NCBI GenBank assembly: GCA_007844125.1
Contig: CM017557.1
Coordinates: forward strand, 62,758,174-62,822,173
Source of the DNA: Sinonovacula constricta
Lineage: Eukaryota; Mollusca; Bivalvia; Cardiida; Solecurtidae
DNA: 64,000 nt
Direction: 5' to 3'
In this document: positions 56,287-64,000 of the stretch, piece after piece
How the letters are laid out: each line of letters begins with the position of its first letter
How positions within the stretch are numbered: the first letter of the stretch is position 1
Position numbers and translations under genes: made by a program
Notes under the pieces: generated by a model
What the model was told of the DNA's origin: nothing
The model's input: only the letters and a program-made list of their open reading frames with translations
The model's database searches: none

Positions 56287-57107
56287 TAATGTACCATTAC
56301 CGTAATGTACCAGGACTTTATGTACCATTTTTGGATCGAATGTACCATCTATAGTTTATATAGGGATTATGGTATGCCTATTGTTCAGTGTGGAGGACCC
56401 CATTGAGGGGTGATAATTAGGTGTGAAAATCTCCCTGGGGCATTCTGTTGTGTATTTGTCAATTAATAAACCTGTTTGTTAACATGACAGGCTAGTTTTT
56501 AACCATTTATAAATCTGTTTGAAGAATAAACAAGTCTTGTATGGGTTATCAACAATTGTTCCATGTGATTAAGACATTGTAAGATTGTTTTACTTAAGTA
56601 AATAATTACCAATAAACTTTAATAGTAAAAAATAATTAAAAACAATACAACACATCATCATTTAAATATATATATCCCGATACCAGTCAATGTCACACAG
56701 TCAATGTCACTGGTCACTCGTCGTCCAGGCGGTTATCGGCGAGGGGCAGAGGAGATGTGTGGGACAATAATCCAATACATTAAATTGTTATCCATTCCAA
56801 TCTTAATTTAATTAAATACAAAACACATTTGTGACTGGATTAAATTACGAAAATATAGGTTTATAACCACTTACTTTAAAGAACAAACACAGGTATTTAT
56901 GCATTTTATTTAAATAAAACTCATTAAAATTTCAATACATACACATTTAAATATCATATACACAAATTTACAACATGTTTTAACTTTATTTGAACTAAAA
57001 ACAATATATATAAACGTTAACAATAATTCCTTATATATTCTATATATGGTACATTCGATCCAAAAATGGTACATTAAGTCCTGGTACATTACGGTAATGG
57101 TACATTA
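56287..57107. mobile_element. MITE-like element 2 with near-perfect 70-bp inverted repeats
   Basis: The left end at 56287 (TAATGTACCATTACCGTAAT, continuing through 56352) is repeated as the reverse complement at 57043-57107 with only one or two differences. Each arm has four TGTACCA motifs. The 690-bp interior has no ORF. The near identity of the arms suggests recent insertion or conversion. The family is not recognised. Confidence 0.75.
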
Positions 57108-57221
57108 CGTCCGACAACTGTCTCATTTGCTTGACAATGTCAGAATTTACAACAGAGTACTGGTTCTGTGTAGGGAGTGAGTTGAAATATCATCATGATC
57201 ATACCTTTGAACTCAACTTTT

Positions 57222-57285
57222 GAAGGGAGACACCCACTTTTAAGGTTCAACATTATTTGAAAATGAGGTGTGTTTTATTTTTCAG
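57222..57285. repeat. Dispersed repeat F, copy 2, ending in the UNC79 exon 1 acceptor
   Basis: GGGAGACACCCACTTTTAAG, GTTCAACATTATTTGAAAAT, GAGGTGTGTTTTATTTTTCAG. The final CAG is the predicted acceptor of the UNC79 start-codon exon. Confidence 0.6.
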
Positions 57286-57313
57286 GTTGATCAACACTGG
57301 ATAACTGTAAACA

Positions 57314-57338
57314 ATGGCAACAACAAGAGCAGCAACTT
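57314..57338 (+). CDS. UNC79: UNC79 coding exon 1 (start codon, 25-base coding part)
   Basis: ATG at 57314 opens MATTRAAT plus one base, followed by the donor GTAAGA at 57339. Splicing to 58708 makes TTT (Phe) and yields FTSKIR, equal to FASKIR in human UNC79. A TTTTTCAG acceptor at 57278-57285 makes a 53-base exon with 28 bases of 5' UTR, so a non-coding exon further upstream is expected but was not located. Confidence 0.78.
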
Positions 57339-60300
57339 GTAAGAACAGGAACTGTTTATTCTCCTTTTCTTTTTTTTAATCTTCTTTTTTAAATGTTGGT
57401 AATTCTTATAATGATAATGAGAGTGATGATTAGGATGAAAATGTTGATTATCATGATATAATTATATGAATGATTGTGATTAAGATGATGATATATGATG
57501 ATGATGATGATAATGATGATGATAATGATGATGACATTGACATTGATGATGATGTAACAAATGATTGTGATTAAAGTAATGATAGATGCTGGAGATGATG
57601 ATGGTGACACTGCTCAAAATAGTATTAATGATATAAATCTATATTCTTCTACTTATGATTGTATGCGTTGTTCGGGCTTTGAGTGATAGTAAAAAAAGAT
57701 TTAAAAAATAAATTTCCTAGCCCTGGTAGAGCATAAGTTAGAGCAGCTGCATGCTCAGATCAGATAAAAATGGTATCAGAATATAAACATAAGAGTAGTT
57801 CCACAGTTTGTTGGTTCGGTGTCAGGGTAATATGACTGAGTGTAGTATTATCTCAGATGCATGAGGCATAATATGCACCCATTATTAATATATTTTAAAA
57901 AACACTTTGGATTGCTCACATTAAAATTTCATTGATGCCTTGTACCTTTAAGTATATAAGACAAATCTATTTTAATTCGACTGTATGTAAAACTAGACCT
58001 ATTACAAACACATTCACTGTGCAAATACAGTTGATTCATGCTTATCGAATAACGGTTATTTGCACATTCCATTTTACTGAAAAAAATATTAAATTAACAT
58101 CTTAAAAGAGCACTATGTAATACCACATATAAAAATAGTGAACTTTTTTGCTGATACAAAAACAGAATGGCGACCCTTTAGAAAAAGAATTGGCTTTTTA
58201 ACTAGTTTTGGAGGTAAATAATTATGCACTTAGTAATTGTCTAATAATGAAAATTATAGATATATGACTGACATTGTTTAGAAAGAAACATAGTGGCTAG
58301 ATGTTATTAATAATAAATCAAATTTGAGGCAACAGAAAACAAAACACGCTCATTGAAATGGTTCTCCTATATTGAATTTCAGAGGCATATTCTGGTTATT
58401 TTCATAAGTTTGTGAAGTTATATATGCAAATAAATGGAGTCAACTATATTGTACATTTTAATTTTATGAATAAACTAATTTCACAAATGTGAACACCTGT
58501 AGTTTACTCTTTTCCATCTAAGCACCAAATAATAGGGCTTAGGCAAATAGCTAGGAACTGTCTGATTAGGATTCTTTATGCTATTTGCTGCTGAGCATTT
58601 AGCAAAACGTCTTCTGACCTTTGCACGTATTTGATATCTGATAATTAACACTTTGTACAGCTTCTGAATAAATATAGGTTGATAATAGTAGTTTCCCTTT
58701 CTGACAGTTACGTCTAAGATTCGGAACCTGAAGGACTACCACTATAGAGTCTCGAACAATCTGACACCTCAGCCAACAGGGGTGGATATTGCCAGTACAC
58801 TCAAATACTTCTCTCAGACACTTCTCAAGTAAGTTGTACCTTTTTGTAATCAAACTATACTTAGTTTATTTAATTTTCTTAAAAAAATTGAAAAAATGTA
58901 GAGGTTTGCTTAAGGTGTGGGATGTCTTTTCTAATTTGACATTAATTCTTCATATTGTCGTAAATACTTTGCTTGCCAGAAACACCATTAGGATTTTATG
59001 TTAAAAGTTTGAAGTGTTTCCAGCAAGTAACTGGTTACGTTTAGAGTTTATTTATTCCATTTTTCAGTCCAATACTTGTCCCCATTTCCAAAGCAAAAAC
59101 CATTTACTTTATTTCCCTTAGCTGTGCAAACTCTGGGGCGCCCATGGCCTAGTGGTAGAGTTGCTGACTTGTAACTCCTCTGACTGCTTATCCTCTCACT
59201 GCATGGTTTCAAGTCTTTTTTGGGGTGAAGGACTTTAAGTGGGAGGGTCTTCCAGCTTACCTGCGGTGCGCCGGTGCTTCTACCAGGACAGCTGTTTGGG
59301 GTATTCCTCCACTTAAAGCACTAGACATCCCTGATTATGATTATAATTGGTAACTGTAATGTTGTTGTTTTTTTTAATATACAAACTCTCCATTATTGAT
59401 GACATTTTCAAGGAAAAGCTAAAGGACATTGAGTTGTAAATGTTTACTTTTTAAATGATTTGATATGTTAATCTTTCTCAAAAGACCCAATTATGCTTTG
59501 AAATTCCTCTGTTACAGGCCCTGCACTTCTTTCCAAAAAATATAAAAAAGACTTAGACCTATTATCAAACTAGACATGAATAGTTCATTTGTGTTTTCAT
59601 TTCCTTGTTTTCTTGTTTGAGCATGGTACTGGGTATTTAATTCAGGAATGAATCATTGATTTTGGCATTCATTAAATGATGAATTGTGTTGGGCTGTTTA
59701 GAGTATCCTGTAGTCTGAAGGTCAACATCAAAATGTCAAAAAATCAAGGACTCGTTCCTTGTCTTTAGAAAACATTTAGATTCAATTAGAATAAATTAAT
59801 ATAAAAAATAGATCTTTATAAGATAAACCCAATGACTTCTTATAGAAATTACCTGCAATTATTACTGAACTAAGAATAACTGTGAGTAAGCTGTCAGTAG
59901 ATAGTCGTGACTTTTAGATGTTTATTAGGTAAGGAGTTTAACCTATTTATGACATACTAGTCCATGCCTGTTTTTTATCCCAGTATCCTAAAAGATGTTC
60001 CCAACATCCCTGCAGAGAGCTATGGACCAGGACAGCGGGACAGTGTTCGTTTGTCCGTTTTTCCAAACCTCAATTATGCTGGTCTATATAAGGCGGTACT
60101 GAACATGATAGACCTGGTGCCACATATGCTGATAGGGCAACTCGGTAGGTACACAAGCTGGCAAGCTATAATTTTTAATTAAAATATACAGTAGAACACT
60201 GGATAGTTAAAATTATTGATTTAGTTAGATAGAACTGTAGGTCCCATCTTTTTGGATGCTTTGTCTTTTTAAAATTATATAATGGGTCACTGGTACAATA

Positions 60301-63279
60301 TATTGTTGGAGTTAGTGAACAGGTTGCTCAAACTTATCGTCATGGGTGTTGAAGGGACCCGGCTTTGACTATTTAACTATTTTGAATTGATTTGCTTGGA
60401 TAAAAGGGGTGCCTGTGGCTGAGTTGTAGAGTTGCTGTCTTGTAACTCCTCTGACTGCATGGTTCGAGTTTCAAGCGTTGTTCAGGATTTAATGTTGGAA
60501 GGATTACCAGGTTCTCATTCACTAATTCTAGATTGATGTCACTTAAATTAACATAATTGTGTTGCTGCACTGAATTTACAAAACAAAAAAGCTGTAAAAA
60601 ATAGCAGTATGTGCTAAAAATTGTAAACAGTTGTATGATATGAAATTGTATTGCTGGTAATTATTTCTTGACTTTGCAACTTGCACATTCAATTAAAAAC
60701 AATTATAGCAATGATGAATTTATTCTTTATTATAAATGATTTTTTGTTAGGTTTTTATACAATTTCTAATAAGGTGGATTCTTAAATAAACATTAAACAA
60801 CTTCTGTACTTATTTTTCTCCATGTTCAGAGTTAGGAGAATGGGTGCTGAATGTGTTGGGATGCTTGGTTCCGTTCCTGGAGAATGATCTACTAGACATG
60901 CTGCCATATACTGTGGCCTCTACTCTGGCCATCTTTCCCCCCACCTTGCACAAGGACACCATTGACCTTCTGTGTAGCAATCTGCTGCCCATGACTCTAG
61001 GTATAACTCTAGGTACAAACTGGCATTTGTGGCACAATAGGTCACCTTCAATTGTGTGAAGTTAACAGATTTATTCCAAAGCCAAGTAATAACAGTATAT
61101 TGATGAACTATATCCCCTCTGCAATAAGACTTAATTAAATCAAAATGGTCACTGTTTATTTTTATTTACATGATGCATAGAACCACTCTATCTGTATGTT
61201 ATATATTTTTTTTAAAGCATTATCAGTATAATTGGTGTTCTGTTAATGACTTGCATGACATACATTCCGGCATGCACATTTCGTAGATATATCAGTTTGT
61301 AGAGCTTAAAATGGAAAATAAGTTGTTTAAAACTCTTGATGTTTTTGATTCTCTGTTCATTATGACAACCCATTATTTTAAAAGACATAACATGTTGACA
61401 AATAATCTATTTTTCATTGTGTTTCAACAAAGTTTTGCTTTTTGTAAACAAAAACAAAATACAAACTTGTGACTTTTAAATGGTTGTCACAGGACTAATT
61501 GAAACCACTTTTAGAATGACATTTGTTGAAATATGTTCACACAGTGGATGCATCACTTTAACTGTTTAACCTATTGCAAGACATGTTGCCATACATACAC
61601 TGCAGCCACTCATGTCAGTAATCACTTATCCTTCACAAGTGTACCATATGTCTTCCATAGAGCAATCTACACCTAGTGACCCTTGGTATATTTTCGAAGA
61701 GTTTGCAGGGTGGCACTGGACCTGGTAGCGCAATTGGTAGAGGTTTGACTCCAGGTATGGGAGGCATCGAGTTCAATCCCGGGTTGGGACATACCAAAGT
61801 CATTAAGAATTGTAGTGGTATAGCTCCCTTGCTAATGCTCAAGCAAATATAAGGGTAGTTACACGACTGGTTGGCCCTGTGTCAGGATAATGTGACTGGG
61901 TGGGGTATCATGCCAGGTGTTCATGGGATGCTATAAACAGTGAAGGCAGCACTATATCTGCTTCAAATGGACACCGTCTCCAGATAACTGAAATACTGTT
62001 GGTGGGACGATAAACCCTTAATTTAATCAAAGTCTTTAGACTCCTCTGTAGGTAAGATAAAGAGTTAAAAGTAACATATTTGATGATTAAAAAGTTTGAC
62101 ATTTCCAGGTTTTGATGGATGCAGTGAACCAACCTACGCCAGTGAGTCTGCTGCTGCTATCATCACCATGGTATTCCAGCATACAGACAATGGATGTAGG
62201 TTTAATGACATAATTTTCATGGTATCACCTTAACACAGAAAGAGCTTTTTTAGAAGTTTTCTTTATTGCTGCAGTGTTTGCATGTCCTTCATTTAGTGAT
62301 AAGGGTTTTAACTGGATCTGTCGATTTAATTTTCTGCTCCTATTTTATTTGATGTAATGACCAGGATGCTAGAAATAATGTCCAGGCAAAAACGTAAGGA
62401 TGTTGTGAACAATAAAAGTCTACTAGGAACTTAACAATAATCTCAAATTTCATGAACTTTAAAATGTAAAACTTTTGATTGGAAGAATTCTGATTTATAA
62501 ACATGTACTTTGTTAATAATGGCATCTGACAGTAACTCAGTGGTTATTGAATTCCCCTTGATAGCAAAGTTTACCAGCTTTAAGCCCCAGATTGCCTGCA
62601 CATTTTGGTCACTAATTATCTTTAACAAAATATGTTTTACATTATTATTGGTTTTTAGAAATATTTTTCATAAGTTACATTTGTTTTTCCTAACTCCAGC
62701 ATTCCACTCCCAGATCCTAGAGTGTTTCATGAGTTTAAAGAAAGAAGTAATCAAGGACATTTTAAGTATCATAGCCTATGGTCCACCATCGGCGCGAGCA
62801 CCAGCAGCCAATCTGCTCTTTTACTACTGGCCCCAGTTGAATCCTTCTCAATCTGACAGACGAGGCATACACTACAAGTACTCAGGTGAGAAAATAGTTC
62901 TGATCCTTGAGTGAGAATAAAAATAATATGGGATCCATATTTTCTATTTTGCACTAAATGCTCCTGTAGCTTAATACATTGGATTATTAGGGTGATTGTA
63001 TTGCTAAACCCATAAATGACTTTAAAGTATGAGTTAACATGATGCAATAAGTATATTACTTTTATAAGTTATGCTCCAATTACATGTTCTTAACTAAGGG
63101 AGATCTAATGCTTAAAATTTTCCAGTGACTTGATTATAATTGCATAGAAGTTTTCATCGGGTAAATGAAGAAAATAAAGCATTATTTACCAGTAATAAAA
63201 AAATTACATTTCAGCCTGGCCCCCAGTTAACTGCCAGAGAGAGGCTTGTGTAAACAATGGAAATTGCCAAGCAGTCAAG
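57314..63279 (+). CDS. UNC79: UNC79 homologue, 5' part (7 coding exons, continues past window)
   Basis: Joined exons 57314-57338, 58708-58828, 59984-60144, 60830-61000, 62109-62195, 62700-62885 and 63215-63279 give 816 bases, exactly 272 codons in one frame, all GT-AG. The predicted N-terminus (MATTRAAT, then FTSKIRNLKDYHYR) aligns with human UNC79 (FASKIRYLQEYHNR). Other matched blocks are DIASTLKYFSQTLL, LDLVP-like IDLVPHML, LPYTVASTLAIFPPTLHKD, LLPM, ILECFMSLKKEV, IAYGPP, LLFYYWPQLNP and AWPPVNCQ. Family knowledge: UNC79 is a very large (about 2,600 aa) HEAT/ARM-like protein that, with UNC80, supports the NALCN sodium-leak channel and neuronal resting excitability. Only about a tenth of the protein is here. 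The human insert after SQTLL is absent, so this N-terminus is shorter. Confidence 0.93.
57410..57605. repeat. GAT/GATAAT microsatellite in UNC79 intron 1
   Basis: GATGATGATGATAATGATGA-type runs. It produces a false Ile-rich open frame on the minus strand. Confidence 0.85.
57720..57870 (+). mobile_element. SINE A relic in the UNC79 first intron
   Basis: Degraded head (CCTGGTAGAGCATAAGTTAG) and body (AAGAGTAGTTCCACAGTTTG; GGTGTCAGGGTAATATGACT). Truncated. Confidence 0.5.
58708..58828 (+). CDS. UNC79: UNC79 coding exon 2
   Basis: Acceptor CTGACAG (to 58707), donor GTAAGT (58829). Encodes TSKIRNLKDYHYRVSNNL, PQPTGVDIASTLKYFSQTLL. This is the most diagnostic UNC79 N-terminal block. Confidence 0.93.
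59137..59385 (+). mobile_element. SINE C copy in UNC79 intron 2
   Basis: Head GGCGCCCATGGCCTAGTGGT, AGAGTTGCTGACTTGTAACT; body GGTCTTCCAGCTTACCTGCG and TGCTTCTACCAGGACAGC; end GTAACTGTAATGTTG plus a T-run. Confidence 0.75.
59984..60144 (+). CDS. UNC79: UNC79 coding exon 3
   Basis: Acceptor TTTATCCCAG, donor GTAGGT (60145). Encodes ILKDVPNIPAES, then NLNYAGLYKAVLNMIDLVP, corresponding to the YQGLYVTL..LLDLVP helix pair of the vertebrate protein. Confidence 0.9.
60405..60580 (+). mobile_element. SINE C copy in UNC79 intron 3, shortened
   Basis: Head GGTGCCTGTGGCTGAGTTGT, AGAGTTGCTGTCTTGTAACT; a reduced body; the end ATAATTGTGTTGCTGCACTG. Confidence 0.65.
60830..61000 (+). CDS. UNC79: UNC79 coding exon 4
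   Basis: Acceptor TGTTCAG; donor GTATAA at 61001, with a second in-frame donor GTACAA at 61013 that would add four residues. Encodes GCLVPFLENDLLDMLPYTVA, STLAIFPPTLHKDTIDLL and LLPMTL, a close match to the family. Confidence 0.9.
61715..62020 (+). mobile_element. SINE A copy in UNC79 intron 4
   Basis: Full head (GACCTGGTAGCGCAATTGGT) and body to GATAAACCC, without the usual ACAA tail. It lies 89 bases upstream of UNC79 exon 5. Confidence 0.85.
62109..62195 (+). CDS. UNC79: UNC79 coding exon 5
   Basis: Short 87-base exon, acceptor ATTTCCAG, donor GTAGGT (62196). Encodes FDGCSEPTYASESAAAIITM and VFQHTDNG, the position of the family's SASSMLMIAMQYT helix. It is less conserved than its neighbours, but the phases fit on both sides. 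Confidence 0.8.
62700..62885 (+). CDS. UNC79: UNC79 coding exon 6
   Basis: Acceptor AACTCCAG, donor GTGAGA (62886). Encodes FHSQILECFMSLKKEVIKDI, then IAYGPPSARAPAANLLFYYW and PQLNP; the vertebrate protein has QLLECLMKYKQEV, IAYGPS and LFHYWPNLKP in the same order. Confidence 0.93.
63215..63279 (+). CDS. UNC79: UNC79 coding exon 7
   Basis: Acceptor CATTTCAG, donor GTGGGT (63280). Encodes WPPVNCQREACVNNGNCQAV and K, matching the Cys-containing AWNPIHCQ..EC..PAVK block. It ends on a codon boundary. No further exon was recognised before position 64000. Confidence 0.85.
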
Positions 63280-64000
63280 GTGGGTTTGGTCATAATAACA
63301 ATATCATTATTTCATAACTTTCTTGCTCATGTGCATTGAAAAGGTTACCCTGGACTTGTTTTCCAATCTAGCAATATTTTGTTTGTCATTATTTTGGTTT
63401 CGGTAGTTTGTTTTTTAAAATATTGCCTCACCACGGATGCAAATGCAGTATGTGTAGACTTTTTTAAAAGTATTTTTTTTAATTTCTGGAACAACACAAT
63501 GCATGGTAACAAATTAACTTAGAATTCTTTAGCGATTTTTGCTATGTTTGATGCTTTACTTGCCAGAAACTTGACTTGGACAGAAAATTTACCTGCAGTT
63601 TAATCAGGAAAAAAAACGAGTAGCTATGATTGAGTACTAACTATAACGGAAATGGATTGCAATCTTTTTGGAAAAGATAAGATTTCAGAGTACAAAATCG
63701 TTGATGGATATTTTGCAAAAAATGGACCGCATTTGTGGGGACGGTGGTTCGGAATTTTGTGAAAAATCATCATTTGGCAATTGTGAAGATGTCAATAATT
63801 GGCGGTCAGTGTAGCCAAATAAAGAAATCACTGTTCTGTAAGAACAATTGTAAAGTACCTGAACTGTGATCTTAAATATGTTCTGTTTTTACCTGGTGTT
63901 AGAGAATATTCTGAGAACTGTTCACTAAATCTGCAGTGAATATGTGATTCTACCATCAGCAGTCATCGTCCAGAACTAGTAGCAGAAGCAACCCAATATT
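63280..64000 (+). other. Start of UNC79 intron 7
   Basis: No exon with UNC79 similarity and no recognisable repeat was seen to the window end. Confidence 0.5.

Larger units (their letters stand above)
54948..57285. promoter_or_regulatory. Intergenic region between divergent CCDC32 and UNC79
   Basis: The two genes point away from each other across 2.4 kb. The CCDC32 transcription start is probably near 55000-55300. No clear TATA box was seen. Most of the interval is filled by two inverted-repeat elements (55638-56197, 56287-57107). Shared regulation is possible but only inferred from orientation. Confidence 0.35.

Overview
This is eukaryotic, AT-rich genomic DNA with long repeat-filled introns, GT-AG splice sites and many tRNA-derived SINEs. 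Gene content (an alpha-class bHLH-PAS factor, CCDC32, UNC79) is animal. SINE style, minisatellite load and a dispersed GATCAGGATC-type palindromic repeat suggest a lophotrochozoan, most likely a mollusc; this taxon call is inference and no species is claimed. No prokaryotic operon, CRISPR array, rRNA or convincing functional tRNA was seen.

Layout. (1) 1-38790, plus strand: the 3' half of a bHLH-PAS transcription factor gene. Four exons are visible (3901-4007, 18320-18464, 36247-36707, 37130-38790). They encode most of PAS-B and a long Ser/Gln/Asn-rich C-terminal region. The bHLH and PAS-A exons must lie before the window. Introns of 14.3 and 17.8 kb carry most of the repeats. (2) 38791-52400: 3' UTR and about 10 kb without a confident gene, holding a 24-bp minisatellite, SINEs and one possible orphan terminal exon (51722-51810). 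(3) 52507-54947, minus strand: CCDC32 in two coding exons, complete at 163 aa. (4) 54948-57285: the interval between the divergent genes CCDC32 and UNC79, largely two inverted-repeat (MITE-like) elements. (5) 57314-63279, plus strand: the first seven coding exons of UNC79 (272 codons), running off the right edge.

Mobile and repeated DNA. Four tRNA-derived SINE families recur (called A, B, C and D here). There are three clear nestings: a LINE 3' fragment in SINE B which sits in a tandem array; a SINE A in a SINE C; and a SINE B in a SINE C. Minisatellites have units of about 22, 24, 32, 41, 52, 79 and 105 bp. Two look SINE-derived, and the most striking is an about 0.9-kb expansion of the B-box segment of a SINE C (9780-10692).

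Functional links. CCDC32 family proteins help assemble the AP2 clathrin adaptor. UNC79 is a large auxiliary subunit of the NALCN sodium-leak channel. The bHLH-PAS protein would act as a nuclear DNA-binding heterodimer. Nothing shows that the three work in one pathway. I found no convincing new multigene system; the novelty lies in repeat architecture and in repeat-derived splice signals.
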